Origin: a virus
Virus record (IMG/VR): IMGVR_UViG_3300007276_000069
Location: 1-50,601 of that record
Length of the DNA stretch: 50,601 nucleotides
Reading direction: 5' to 3' (one strand)
Shown here in pieces: positions 1-8,665 of the stretch. Under the pieces are notes generated by a model. The model did no database searches. It saw only the letters and a list, made by a program, of their open reading frames with translations, and was not told where the DNA came from. Both the position numbers and the translations under genes were made by a program. How positions within the stretch are numbered: position 1 is the first letter of the stretch; every line of letters starts with the position of its first letter.

Positions 1-882
1 AGGCTAGCAGGTTCCAGTGTCTCTGACTTTGTTCTGCAACCTGTAACACGAAACATTGGTTGCGTCTCCCGATTTAGCATACAGGAAATAGGCGGTGATC
101 TAATCTATCTTGCACCAGACGGCCTACGTACAGTTGCAGGTACTGAAAAGATTGGCGACACAGAACTTGGAACGATATCTAAACAAGTACAGTCTAGATT
201 AAATGATCTTAGTGCTGACCAGATATCTAATATTAGTTCTCATGTTATAAGAAGAAAGAGCCAATACCGACTGTACTACCCTACAACATCAGGCACTGAG
301 GCTAACTCAACAGGGCTTATAGCCGTGTTAAAACGGAGTTCTGAGACAGGGCAGATAGGCTGGGAGTATTCAGATTTAAAAGGCATTAAGCCTATGAGCG
401 CCGATCATGGAGATATTTCTGACGAAGAACATGTTGTTCACGGAGATTATGATGGCGGTTATGTTTATAAGCAAGAATCAGGTTCTACTCTTGATGGAAC
501 TAATATGGCCTGTATATATAGAACTATTGACTACAACATGGGAGATGTTGGAATACGCAAGAACATGCAGAGAGTAGTTATTAACTACATCGGGACAGGA
601 ACTGTATCCTCTGTAGATATGAACCTTGAGTATGACTACGGCGACATACTTCTACCAAGCCCAGCTTTGTACGACCTGTTAGACCCCTCTGGGTCTGCTT
701 TTTACGGCAGTGCTACAATGGCAACAGCAGAATACGACGCTGCTGTGTACACGCCGCTATACAGACAGTCTGTAGAAGGATCAGGATTTGCCGTGGCGCT
801 AAAATTTACAGATACAAGCACAAACCCTACGTACACACTTAAAGGGTTTTCATTAGAATTTACACCGGGAGCTAGAATGTAA
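1..882 (+). CDS. Tail/neck structural protein, 5' truncated by window edge
   Basis: The reading frame is open from the first base to a TAA at 880-882, giving at least 293 residues; the true start lies before the window. The sequence has beta-rich segments such as GGDLIYLAPDGLRTVAGTEK (about residues 32-51), the type of repeat seen in beta-propeller tail-tube or head-completion proteins of podoviruses. It directly precedes the tail fibre with a TAATG overlap, so it is probably a component of the tail hub or tail tube to which the fibre attaches. I cannot tell a P22 gp10-like stabilisation protein from a T7 gp12-like tubular protein. The structural assignment rests on context and is inference. 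Confidence 0.6.
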   Translation, partial: RLAGSSVSDFVLQPVTRNIGCVSRFSIQEIGGDLIYLAPDGLRTVAGTEKIGDTELGTISKQVQSRLNDLSADQISNISSHVIRRKSQYRLYYPTTSGTEANSTGLIAVLKRSSETGQIGWEYSDLKGIKPMSADHGDISDEEHVVHGDYDGGYVYKQESGSTLDGTNMACIYRTIDYNMGDVGIRKNMQRVVINYIGTGTVSSVDMNLEYDYGDILLPSPALYDLLDPSGSAFYGSATMATAEYDAAVYTPLYRQSVEGSGFAVALKFTDTSTNPTYTLKGFSLEFTPGARM

Positions 883-2933
883 TGGGTACAGCATACACAA
901 CAACAAGCCCAACAAATTTTGTAGATGGAGAGACGATTAATGCGTCTGACTTTACTACAGAGTTTAACGCTATTGACGCTGCGTTTGAAACGGGGGGTCA
1001 TCAGCATGACGGTACAGATGGTGAAGGGGGGGCGATTGAGAAGCTTCTTAGCAACGCTATTACTTTCGGTACTGGCGCTGATACAGATATAGCCGTAACC
1101 TTTAACGCTAATACATCAGATGGCGTTCTGACATGGATGGAGGATGAAGACTACTTTCAGTTCTCAGATGACCTGCTGATTAGCAGCACGGAGAAGATAC
1201 AGTTCCGCGATACAGCTATTTACATCAATTCATCTACTGATGGGCAGCTAGACCTCGTTGCTGATACAGAGATACAGATAGCTGCTACTACTATTGACGT
1301 AAATGGCAATCTTGATGTTTCAGGTACTATTGTCTCCGGTGGCACTTTAACTGCAACAACTTCAATTGGCATAGGCAGCGCGGTACTAACAGAAGCAGAG
1401 CTAGAAATGCTAGACGGCATCACTGCAGGTACTGCAGCCGCTAGTAAAGCAGTTGTTCTAAGCGCGGATAAAGACATAGCTACTGTTAGAAATGTCACTT
1501 CAAATGGCACTGTGCAGTTTGGAAGTTTGTCAGATGGGACTATAACTGCAACGGCATTCGTTGACGAAGACGATATGTCTTCTGACTCTGCTACTCTAAT
1601 TCCCACGCAGCAGTCTGTGAAAGCTTATGCAGACAGTGTAGCGGGCATGACTAGTTGGGTTTTAGAAGACGGAGATGGGACTGAAGTATCTATCACTAAT
1701 TCTAAAGAGGTTAAGTTTGTTGAAGGCGGCGGTATTGATATTGATTGGACCGATACTGATAACGGAACTGATGGCGACCCCTATGACCTAACCTTTACCA
1801 TAGTCGCTGCACAGACAGGCATTACTTCTGTAACAAATACCAGCCTGACTGTTGGCAGGGATGCTGACAACGATATTGATTTTGCAACAGATAACAACAT
1901 TATATTTAGAGCTTCAGGTGCAGATCAGGTTAAGATAATTGACGGCGTGTTATCCCCCGTAAGCGATAACGATGTAGACCTTGGCTCAAGTAGCTTGCAG
2001 TTTAAAGATGCTTATATACACGGCACACTTGAAGCGGATGCTATCACTATTGGCGGTACGGCTATTGCTGCAGCAGGTACTTCAAGCATTACAACTACTG
2101 GCGCTCTTAATTCAGGCTCTATTACCAGCGGATTTGGCACAATCGATACCGGGTCGTCTGCTATTTCAACTACAGGTGCAGTTTCTGGTGGTAGCTTTGT
2201 TGTTCCTGATGACGGAGATATAGGTTCTGCAAGTGCTACAGACGCTATGCAGATTTCCTCTGCCGGTATTGTTACCTTTAAAGATGATATCATAATCAAA
2301 GATGCTGGCACCATTGGCTCTGCCAGCGATACAGACGCGCTTGCAATCGCCTCTAATGGCGTGGTTAACTTTACACAGGCTCCTACAGTTGCAAGTGCTG
2401 CAGTTAAGACTGCTGGTAAAGAGACTATATTTGTTCCTGCAGCAGCTTGCCAACCCACTGCCTCCAACGGGTGTGCGGCTCTGGCAAATGTAGAAACAAC
2501 CTCTGGTCGTCCTGACATGCAGGTTCTTGACTTTGATAATGGCTCAGATGAACACGCTCAGTTTCAAGTTGCATTTCCAAAAAGTTGGAATGAAGGCACG
2601 GTTACTTTTCAGGTTTTTTGGACAACCACTGCAACGGACACGGATGGTGTTGCTTGGGGACTTCAGGGCGTTGCTGTTTCTGACAATGATACTATCGACG
2701 TAGCATACGGTTCTGCAGTGGTTGTTACAGATGACGCGCTAAGTGCCGCTGAAGACCTCTGTGTAACTGCAGAGAGTGGTGCAGTAACTATCGCTGGTAG
2801 CCCTGCTGCGGCAGATATGTGCTTCTTTAGAATATTTAGAGATGTTTCTGATGGTAACGATGATATGGCAGAAGATGCCCGACTAATTGGCCTCAAGTTG
2901 TTCTACACGACAGATGCAGCCAACGACGCTTAA
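882..2933 (+). CDS. Tail fibre protein
   Basis: 683 residues; the start overlaps the previous stop as TAATG. The N-terminus (MGTAYTTTSPTNFVDGETIN, then a HQHDGTDGEGG segment near residue 43) is typical of the attachment part of phage fibres. The middle is made of degenerate repeats. A GSAS-x-TDA-x-x-I-x-S-x-G-x-V-x-F unit occurs at least twice around residues 447-500, and simulated-looking Thr/Ser/Gly-rich beta stretches dominate, as in trimeric fibre shafts. The last 150 residues are less repetitive and contain four cysteines, possibly a head domain. It probably acts with the glycine-rich adhesin directly downstream. The exact receptor is unknown. Confidence 0.8.
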   Translation: MGTAYTTTSPTNFVDGETINASDFTTEFNAIDAAFETGGHQHDGTDGEGGAIEKLLSNAITFGTGADTDIAVTFNANTSDGVLTWMEDEDYFQFSDDLLISSTEKIQFRDTAIYINSSTDGQLDLVADTEIQIAATTIDVNGNLDVSGTIVSGGTLTATTSIGIGSAVLTEAELEMLDGITAGTAAASKAVVLSADKDIATVRNVTSNGTVQFGSLSDGTITATAFVDEDDMSSDSATLIPTQQSVKAYADSVAGMTSWVLEDGDGTEVSITNSKEVKFVEGGGIDIDWTDTDNGTDGDPYDLTFTIVAAQTGITSVTNTSLTVGRDADNDIDFATDNNIIFRASGADQVKIIDGVLSPVSDNDVDLGSSSLQFKDAYIHGTLEADAITIGGTAIAAAGTSSITTTGALNSGSITSGFGTIDTGSSAISTTGAVSGGSFVVPDDGDIGSASATDAMQISSAGIVTFKDDIIIKDAGTIGSASDTDALAIASNGVVNFTQAPTVASAAVKTAGKETIFVPAAACQPTASNGCAALANVETTSGRPDMQVLDFDNGSDEHAQFQVAFPKSWNEGTVTFQVFWTTTATDTDGVAWGLQGVAVSDNDTIDVAYGSAVVVTDDALSAAEDLCVTAESGAVTIAGSPAAADMCFFRIFRDVSDGNDDMAEDARLIGLKLFYTTDAANDA

Positions 2934-2946
2934 TTTGGAGTAGGTT

Positions 2947-3663
2947 ATGAGTTTTGGCTACAACGTTTTAGGTTTTGGTTCTTTAGGCGGATCAAGAATT
3001 ACCACTATAACATTAAATATAACATCTAACGCTAGCGAGTATAATATCCTAACAGCAGCTAACTCTGCAGGGTATGATGCTCCCTCCGGTCAGCCTATCG
3101 TAGTTAATGTTGCTTCTGGAGTTACCGTAAGCGGCAGTAGCACTCATGCTATGAGAACAGGCGCAATAAATGCAGCATCTCCACTAACTATTAATGTTAC
3201 TGGTAATATAGACGGTTATACAGGTGCTAATGGTAGTGCTGGACGGCCCGGAGGAAACGGTTCAGTAGGCGGCGATGCTATATATTGGGAATCAAGTACA
3301 CCATATACAGGAACTGGTATTGTTAATATTCTTTCTGGTGGTAAAGTTCGTGGTGGCGGCGGCGGCGGTGGTGGTGGCGGTCTAGGCCAAGTTAGACAAG
3401 GTGTTGGGCCAGATGATAAAGGTAATCCTCTTTGTGGTGCTGCTCCTAATATAACAGGTAGTACAGGTTCTACAGGTTCTGCAGGTGGTTTTGGTGCGGC
3501 TGGTGCTAGTGGTGGTACTGGGGGTGCTGCATCAGGATCATGTCCTCAAGTAACAGCAGCCAGTGGTGGGGGATCAGGAGGAGCAGCAGGTTTTGCTGTT
3601 AGGAAGAACAGCAGAACTGTTACTGTTAATAACTCTGGTACAATGAACGGATCGGCGGGCTAA
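2947..3663 (+). CDS. Glycine-rich receptor-binding tail adhesin
   Basis: 238 residues, preceded by TTGGAGTAGGTT, a usable ribosome site. The N-terminal 90 residues look beta-rich. From about residue 95 the chain becomes extremely glycine-rich, with G-x-x-G repeats, a run of ten glycines near residue 137-146 and further Gly/Ser/Thr blocks to the end. This composition resembles polyglycine-sandwich adhesins such as gp38 of T-even-like phages, which cap the fibre and contact the host surface (family knowledge). Two internal cysteines flank one Gly block. Its position immediately after the fibre gene fits a fibre-tip adhesin. Function is inferred from composition and context. Confidence 0.65.
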   Translation: MSFGYNVLGFGSLGGSRITTITLNITSNASEYNILTAANSAGYDAPSGQPIVVNVASGVTVSGSSTHAMRTGAINAASPLTINVTGNIDGYTGANGSAGRPGGNGSVGGDAIYWESSTPYTGTGIVNILSGGKVRGGGGGGGGGGLGQVRQGVGPDDKGNPLCGAAPNITGSTGSTGSAGGFGAAGASGGTGGAASGSCPQVTAASGGGSGGAAGFAVRKNSRTVTVNNSGTMNGSAG

Positions 3664-3664
3664 A

Positions 3665-4486
3665 ATGAAAGTTTTGATACCTATTAGCGGCGGAATAAAT
3701 TCTACGTATGCTGTATGGCGTTGGCTTTCTCAGACAAGCCATGAAGTTATCTCTGTGTATTTTAAAGAAAGTAATTTGTCTGATGCTGATATTCAAGCAG
3801 GAGAAGACGCTGGAATTGCAATTAGAGATTGGTTGAAAGCTAATGTAAGAGATTTTACGTGGCTTTCTCCTGTATCAGTTGATCCTATTGCTGAAGAAAA
3901 ACTTCCCATTAGAAATGGAGTAACTATTGAAGCTTCTAAAGGAAGTGTTAGTTTAATATTAAATAGAAGAAATAAAATAATAACTGCAGCAAAAGATAAT
4001 AGTTGTGACGGAATAGTTAGTGGATACAGTCTTGAAAATACATCTACAGATAGAATTTGGGATGTTAGAGAGCATAGCTCAAAAGTAAGCTGGTCAGGTA
4101 AAAACTTTTATGGCGGTGCGTCAGATATAGAATTTGAGTCTCCTGACCCCTTCCCGTCAAGAACAGATACAGGAACTTTCTTAGAAAATTTATCTGGTAG
4201 ATTTGAACAGTATGAAGCACTGCCATCTGCTTTGAGAGATTTAGTGTACAAGGGAACTTTTAAAGACGATATAGATACATGTTGGCGGCGTGGCACATGG
4301 GACGCATATGAAAAGTTTAGCGGCACAGGGGCAGAGTTTGATCAGTGGATGGCTGAAAAAACTTTTGCAGGTAAGTGGCGTCCTGATGCTTTTGATGCGT
4401 CAAAAGTAGAAGGCGAGGAGTATTTTTACAGAAATAATCCTATTACGTGGTTAAAAGCATTACGAGATGGAGGATATAATTTCTAA
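3665..4486 (+). CDS. PP-loop ATP pyrophosphatase, QueC/ExsB-like (copy A)
   Basis: 273 residues. The PP-loop signature SGGINS is at residues 8-13 in MKVLIPISGGINSTYAVWRW, the N-type ATP pyrophosphatase motif of QueC, thiouridylases and asparagine synthetases; such enzymes adenylate a substrate carbonyl or carboxylate. It is a paralogue of the protein encoded at 18395-19201: both share GYSLENTSTD, DTGTF, SGR-x-EQ-x-EALP and FDQW-x-AE. The C-terminal C-x-x-C seen in copy B (CWHC) is CWRR here, so a zinc site would be incomplete. The gene is visibly more AT-rich than its neighbours and sits one base after the adhesin inside the late tail operon, an odd place for a metabolic enzyme. Substrate unknown. 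Confidence 0.75.
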   Translation: MKVLIPISGGINSTYAVWRWLSQTSHEVISVYFKESNLSDADIQAGEDAGIAIRDWLKANVRDFTWLSPVSVDPIAEEKLPIRNGVTIEASKGSVSLILNRRNKIITAAKDNSCDGIVSGYSLENTSTDRIWDVREHSSKVSWSGKNFYGGASDIEFESPDPFPSRTDTGTFLENLSGRFEQYEALPSALRDLVYKGTFKDDIDTCWRRGTWDAYEKFSGTGAEFDQWMAEKTFAGKWRPDAFDASKVEGEEYFYRNNPITWLKALRDGGYNF

Positions 4487-5006
4487 AGCTCTTGCTCTCT
4501 TCTACACGGTAGTAATCTTATGTGCAGCTATTAGCTCACAAGTTAAGGCTGCAGACACTAATACTGTATCTTCTACTGTAGTTACAGACAAGACGCCCCC
4601 AACTGCTTCTGCACCCTCTGTAGTGATTAACAATACAGACGTATGTAAGAGCGCCAAGAGTGCAGCAATACAGACACAGATATTCGGCTTTGCCAGCGGC
4701 ATCACAGTAACGGACAGCACATGCGAACTGCTAAAACTTAGCCGCTCTCTGTACGGCATGGGAATGAAGGTAGCTGGTGTTAGCCTACTCTGTACAGATC
4801 ATAGAGTGTTTGACGCTATGTGGATGGCGGGTACTCCCTGTCCATACAAAGGCAAGATAGGTAACGAAGCGAGGGTAGCATGGGAAGCTAACCCGAAGGA
4901 TGCACCGGAGGGGAACACGGTGCTAATTGAAAAGAAAGAAGTATCTAATTATTCAGCACGGGATGAGAGCTACGAGTTCCCAGATCAATATGAGTCCTAT
5001 GATTAG
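4467..5006 (+). CDS. Exported hypothetical protein
   Basis: 179 residues, overlapping the PP-loop gene by 20 bases. The N-terminus MEDIISKALALFYTVVILCAAISS followed by QVKA-AD looks like a signal peptide with a plausible cleavage after Ala at about residue 28. The mature part has four cysteines (VCKSAK, STCELLK, LLCTDH, TPCPYK) that could form two disulfides in the periplasm. No family is recognised. It overlaps the next exported gene, so the two may be expressed together. Their place between fibre genes and lysis-like genes suggests a role at the envelope, but nothing in the sequence proves it. The ribosome site upstream is weak, so an internal start is possible. Confidence 0.55.
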   Translation: MEDIISKALALFYTVVILCAAISSQVKAADTNTVSSTVVTDKTPPTASAPSVVINNTDVCKSAKSAAIQTQIFGFASGITVTDSTCELLKLSRSLYGMGMKVAGVSLLCTDHRVFDAMWMAGTPCPYKGKIGNEARVAWEANPKDAPEGNTVLIEKKEVSNYSARDESYEFPDQYESYD

Positions 5007-6333
5007 GTGGATACTTTTTCTGTGTGTTGTGTTTGCAGTTATGGCAGTCACCTTTAGTTCCCACGCAGAAGAGACAGAGATTGTAACGGGACAGGAGACT
5101 AGCCCTAACTACATACCAAACATGAGCGAGTTTACTAAGTCGGGTGGAACTAACACAGGCGGCGGCAGAGGGTGCACTTCAGGCAACTTCTGCACTGCAG
5201 GTACACAAGGACCGGGAGGGACATATACAAGCACTTTTGATCTAGAAGATAACATGACAATAGACCAGATCAATCGGGGCTTCGATATGGATTATGGAGT
5301 AAATGTTGAATCGCATCAAAGCAACTCGGTACTCTCTACCTGCGCTAATGGCAACGTCATGCAGAACAGTGACTGCAGAGACATATTCAATCTTACTGTT
5401 TCTCTGCTAGATGCAGACAACATAGTACATAAGTTTGAACATGAAGTTGAGTTAGACTTTACAGGCACACGGCCCTTTGCTTTTTCACAAGTCATACCAG
5501 AGAACGACTTTACAGGACTAAGGGGGGAGTTTGAGCTATTCGGCATAGATGCTGGGTTTCCAAGCGGGTTTTTCGGTCCAAGATTTGACAATCCCTTCCT
5601 CACTACGACTTTCGATCTGGTTACGATTTTAGAGACTGAAGTGCTTAATATTATTGATTTACAACAAGAGGTAGAGGTTGTTGATATACAGGAGATAGAA
5701 GTAGAACTTGAGCCTGTAGAACCAGAAGAGATAGAGCTAGCTGCTGAGATAGTGGTTGAAGAAATTGAGACTGTAGAATTGCAGATAGAAGTGCAGCAGC
5801 CTGTAGAGCCACAGGCAGCGGAAGAAATGGAAGTCGCTGTTGAAGTTGAGCAAGAGATAGAAGCGGAACTAGAAGATGTTAGTGAGCCTGAACCAGAGAG
5901 AGAAGAGGTTGTTGAGGAATCCGGCGGAGAAGCAGAAGACGCTGGAGAAGCTAATGAACCTGCACAAAATGAAGAACCTGCCGAAGAGACAGTTCAGGAA
6001 GAAGAAGCATCCGAAGAGCCAGAGCCTGAAACCAAAAAGGCCGTAGCCCAGAAAGTAAAAGAAAAAGTAGCAAAGAAGATTATGAGCAAGATGGGTGATA
6101 AGGGCAAGTATGACTCGACTAATCAGATTAGGACGTTAGCCGTAATGGGCGTGCTTGGTAACAGTCGCAGCTTCTTTGGTACACAGGCAACTCTGCAGGA
6201 CACTCCCGGTTTCTTTAGCGGGGCTAAAATACCGGATAGCTCTATCCCTACAAACAACGTGGCGCAGTATTTGATGTTTGGTGGCAGCAATCAATCGCAT
6301 TCTGAGATGGTGGACAGTCAATGGCAGAGGTAG
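4990..6333 (+). CDS. Exported protein with long acidic Glu/Val-rich region
   Basis: 447 residues from the ATG at 4990, or 444 from 4999; an earlier in-frame ATG at 4927 would put a charged stretch before the signal peptide and is less likely. MIRWILFLCVVFAVMAV followed by SSHA-EE is a clear signal peptide. The first 200 mature residues contain four cysteines. They are followed by about 130 residues dominated by Glu and Val with EPEE-like repeats, then a Lys-rich segment and a conserved-looking C-terminus (FFGTQATLQDTPGFF, NNVAQYLMFGGS). The acidic tract resembles flexible linkers or polycation-binding tails. No enzyme motif is seen. It overlaps both neighbours, suggesting a coupled envelope or virion set. 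Confidence 0.55.
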   Translation: MSPMIRWILFLCVVFAVMAVTFSSHAEETEIVTGQETSPNYIPNMSEFTKSGGTNTGGGRGCTSGNFCTAGTQGPGGTYTSTFDLEDNMTIDQINRGFDMDYGVNVESHQSNSVLSTCANGNVMQNSDCRDIFNLTVSLLDADNIVHKFEHEVELDFTGTRPFAFSQVIPENDFTGLRGEFELFGIDAGFPSGFFGPRFDNPFLTTTFDLVTILETEVLNIIDLQQEVEVVDIQEIEVELEPVEPEEIELAAEIVVEEIETVELQIEVQQPVEPQAAEEMEVAVEVEQEIEAELEDVSEPEPEREEVVEESGGEAEDAGEANEPAQNEEPAEETVQEEEASEEPEPETKKAVAQKVKEKVAKKIMSKMGDKGKYDSTNQIRTLAVMGVLGNSRSFFGTQATLQDTPGFFSGAKIPDSSIPTNNVAQYLMFGGSNQSHSEMVDSQWQR

Positions 6334-6860
6334 AAGTTGGCGGTGTAAAGTTTAAAGGGGGCAGGATGATGGCCTTGCTTGCCCTACTATCCACTGCAGG
6401 TGGCGGTTTGTGGGCTGGCTTTGAGTTTTACAAAGACTACATGAACATGCGCGAGACAATAGAAGAATACACAGCGCCAGACCTATCAGGGTTTGACAAG
6501 AAGTTAGCCGTGCTACGACAGGACATGAATAATCTCAAAGAGCTAGAGAAGATTATAAAGCAGTCAGCCTTAGATGCCAGAGATTATGCAAGGGACATTA
6601 AGAACGACTTGAAGGGTGAGATTGTACGAACAGAAAAATTAGTCGAGGGAGTAGACCGTAGGACCAAGACTATACAAGATGAAGTTCGTAGTATGGTAGA
6701 TAAAGAGAATGATCGTAACAGCACTCTGCGAGATAGGATAAACTCTCGTATGGATAGTTTGGATGATTCTCTATCTAACAAGATGAAGACACTACAAGAA
6801 GAAACAAACGCTAAGATTAGAAAAGCATTAGATAATCCTCTCTCTAAAATGCAGAAATAA
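6321..6860 (+). CDS. Membrane-anchored coiled-coil protein
   Basis: 179 residues; the ATG overlaps the previous gene by 13 bases. One hydrophobic segment (MMALLALLSTAGGGLWAGF, residues 14-32) is followed by about 140 residues of charged heptad-like sequence (repeated Leu/Ile with Asp/Lys/Arg/Glu), predicted to be a long coiled coil. This is the layout of an inner-membrane protein projecting a rod into the periplasm or cytoplasm. It could be an unusual spanin-like or channel-tether protein, or a structural protein. A recognised i-spanin is present elsewhere (17290), so a second role is likely. Function unassigned. Confidence 0.6.
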   Translation: MAEVEVGGVKFKGGRMMALLALLSTAGGGLWAGFEFYKDYMNMRETIEEYTAPDLSGFDKKLAVLRQDMNNLKELEKIIKQSALDARDYARDIKNDLKGEIVRTEKLVEGVDRRTKTIQDEVRSMVDKENDRNSTLRDRINSRMDSLDDSLSNKMKTLQEETNAKIRKALDNPLSKMQK

Positions 6861-6861
6861 C

Positions 6862-6890
6862 TTGACTTTTTCTTTAAAAAAGGGTATAAT
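6862..6890 (+). promoter_or_regulatory. Sigma-70 type promoter, TTGACT-17-TATAAT
   Basis: The -35 box TTGACT is at 6862-6867, a 17-base spacer follows, and a perfect -10 box TATAAT is at 6885-6890. It lies two bases after the stop of the coiled-coil gene. Transcription would start near 6897, inside the ATG at 6894, so the promoter serves either a leaderless transcript or the genes from 7081 on. It would give extra late-operon output for the lysis-like and internal-virion genes. Confidence 0.65.
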
Positions 6891-6893
6891 ACT

Positions 6894-7091
6894 ATGGACC
6901 TAAAGTCTCCTGATACATTAAAGAATATTACAGACACTACTATTGCTACTGGTTTAGTGTCTACACCTATCTGGTTGCAGTGGGTGGAACAGGGCCTTCA
7001 ACTTTTTATGCTGGTTGGCGGCTCCATTCTTTTACTTTTCAGGTTGTGGGCAATGTACCAAGAAAGGAAAAGCAAGAGAGATGGAAGTTAA
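6894..7091 (+). CDS. Holin-like small membrane protein
   Basis: 65 residues with one strong membrane segment (LQLFMLVGGSILLLFRLWAM, residues 34-53), an N-terminal half that may insert weakly, and a basic tail (QERKSKRDGS). Short length, a single hydrophobic helix and a charged C-terminus match class II/III phage holins such as T7 gp17.5 in layout, not in visible sequence. The upstream AAAGGG could serve as ribosome site but overlaps the promoter -10 region. Holin is an inference; it could equally be a membrane protein of the ejection apparatus given the genes that follow. Confidence 0.5.
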   Translation: MDLKSPDTLKNITDTTIATGLVSTPIWLQWVEQGLQLFMLVGGSILLLFRLWAMYQERKSKRDGS

Positions 7092-7248
7092 CATTACAGA
7101 AAATTTAGTCAAAGTGCTAATCCGTCAGCGGGATGTAGCAATGTCAAAGTGTGCAGAGCTAGAGGCTAAACTATTGTCTCTAGGCGAAAAACTAGCTGAA
7201 TTTGAAAACAAAGAACACGCCGAGGATTTGTTTAAAGACAAGGAATAA
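7081..7248 (+). CDS. Small hypothetical protein
   Basis: 55 residues from ATG 7081 (MEVNITENLVKVLIRQRDVA). The frame is open further upstream, but that part is the shadow of the holin-like gene. The purine-rich GGAAAAGCAAGAGAG just before the ATG supports this start. It overlaps the preceding gene by 11 bases. The helical sequence ELEAKLLSLGEKLAEFENKE suggests a short coiled coil. No known family. Confidence 0.6.
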   Translation: MEVNITENLVKVLIRQRDVAMSKCAELEAKLLSLGEKLAEFENKEHAEDLFKDKE

Positions 7249-7251
7249 AAT

Positions 7252-8664
7252 ATGGCAGAGGAAAATGAAGAGGTTACGGAAACACAAACCGCTGAAGAAC
7301 TACAAGCGGGACAGTTTACTCCTCCTGAAGCAACAAAGAACCTTCTAACGCGGGTTACAGAAGAGGCAGCACTCGACACAGATACGCCGCCCTCGTTAAC
7401 GGCGGGTACTACTGTGCCGTTTCAGCAGCAGCAGGTTCAGCAGGAAGAGTTATTTACTCCTACAGATACTGCGGCAGCTATTACAGCGCCAGTAACTCAA
7501 GCTTCTGTAACTGGGCTAGAGCTTCCTACTCCTCCACGCACTGCAGCGGCTACCTATCAGTCCTTTGTAGAAGCGGATACTCCAGAGTTTGCTGCAGCCC
7601 AAGGGCAGGTATCTGCACAGTCTCTTATAGGTGACATTGAAGGTGCAGTATCGGAAGAGTCAATTGCACAGGGAGTAACTGAAGAGCTAGACGAGAAGGC
7701 TACTCTCAAGTTCCAGATGGGCGAACTCTTCAAGTCCTTTGAAGAAGGTAAACCCCCTCCTCCTTGGGCAGCACCTGCGGTCAGGCAGGTTGGTGGTATG
7801 ATGGCACAAAGAGGACTAGGCCGGTCCTCTATGGCCGCTGCAGCCATCACACAATCTATCATGGAGTCGGGCATACCGATAGCGGCACAAGACGCTAACA
7901 AGTACGCCACCATTCAAATACAGAACCTGAACAACAGGCAACAGGCTACTCTGCAGAACGCAGCTACTTACGCAGCTATGGATAAGGCTAACCTTAGTGC
8001 TAGAATGCAAGCTGCTGTAAGCAATGCGCGATCCTTTCTGCAGATGGATACACAGAACCTAAACAATGAACAGCAGCTAAAGACTATCGATCTGCAGTCT
8101 AAATTTCAGAAGCTATTTACTGATCAGGCGCAGGAGAATGCGGCTAGGCAGTTCAATGCAAAGTCTCAGCTACAGGTAGATCAGTTCTTTACCGAGTTAG
8201 ATACGCAAGTTCAGAATGCTAACTCTAGCCGCATGGCAGCTATGGAACAGTTTAACGCTGACCAGACTAACGCAGCGACACGCTACTTTGCAAAGATTAA
8301 CGATGCAAGAGAACGGTTTAACATCTCTAATGAAAACCTGATCCAACAGTCTAACTCAGTGTGGCGTAGAAACATAAACACGGCTAACACGGCAGGGCAG
8401 AACGAGACTAATCGTACTAACGCCCTTAACCTGCTAGGAGTTACACAAGCGTCTATGGATAAGCTGTGGCAAAGATACAGGGACGAGGCTACTTGGATGG
8501 TTGAGATATCTGAGAATGCTGCACAGAGAGCGCACAATGCAGCTATCTTAGCCCAGACACAAGACTTCAATGCGGAACAGTATGAAGTAGAACGTGAGAA
8601 TCAGTTCTTTAGTGCGCTTGGTAGCACCGTGATTAACGGCGTCTTTGGTATATTGGGAGCTTAA
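7252..8664 (+). CDS. Probable internal virion protein (Ala/Gln/Asn-rich)
   Basis: 470 residues. The first 150 are acidic and Thr/Pro/Ala-rich. Residues about 165-460 are a long helical region rich in Ala, Gln and Asn with recurring NLNN-x-QQ and QFNA-like units (NLNNRQQATLQN, NLNNEQQLKTID). Such long polar helical proteins next to 100-150 kDa partners are typical of podovirus ejection proteins that leave the capsid with the DNA. It is the first of a run of large genes (7252-16620). No catalytic motif is visible. Assignment is by composition and position. Confidence 0.55.
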   Translation: MAEENEEVTETQTAEELQAGQFTPPEATKNLLTRVTEEAALDTDTPPSLTAGTTVPFQQQQVQQEELFTPTDTAAAITAPVTQASVTGLELPTPPRTAAATYQSFVEADTPEFAAAQGQVSAQSLIGDIEGAVSEESIAQGVTEELDEKATLKFQMGELFKSFEEGKPPPPWAAPAVRQVGGMMAQRGLGRSSMAAAAITQSIMESGIPIAAQDANKYATIQIQNLNNRQQATLQNAATYAAMDKANLSARMQAAVSNARSFLQMDTQNLNNEQQLKTIDLQSKFQKLFTDQAQENAARQFNAKSQLQVDQFFTELDTQVQNANSSRMAAMEQFNADQTNAATRYFAKINDARERFNISNENLIQQSNSVWRRNINTANTAGQNETNRTNALNLLGVTQASMDKLWQRYRDEATWMVEISENAAQRAHNAAILAQTQDFNAEQYEVERENQFFSALGSTVINGVFGILGA

Positions 8665-8665
8665 A

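Noticed and set aside
3350-3390. GGC/GGT run as a repeat element
   Set aside because: It is the coding sequence of the glycine run in the adhesin.
4927-4989. Earlier start (ATG 4927) for the acidic exported protein
   Set aside because: It would place a charged segment before a clean signal peptide and overlap the previous gene by 80 bases.
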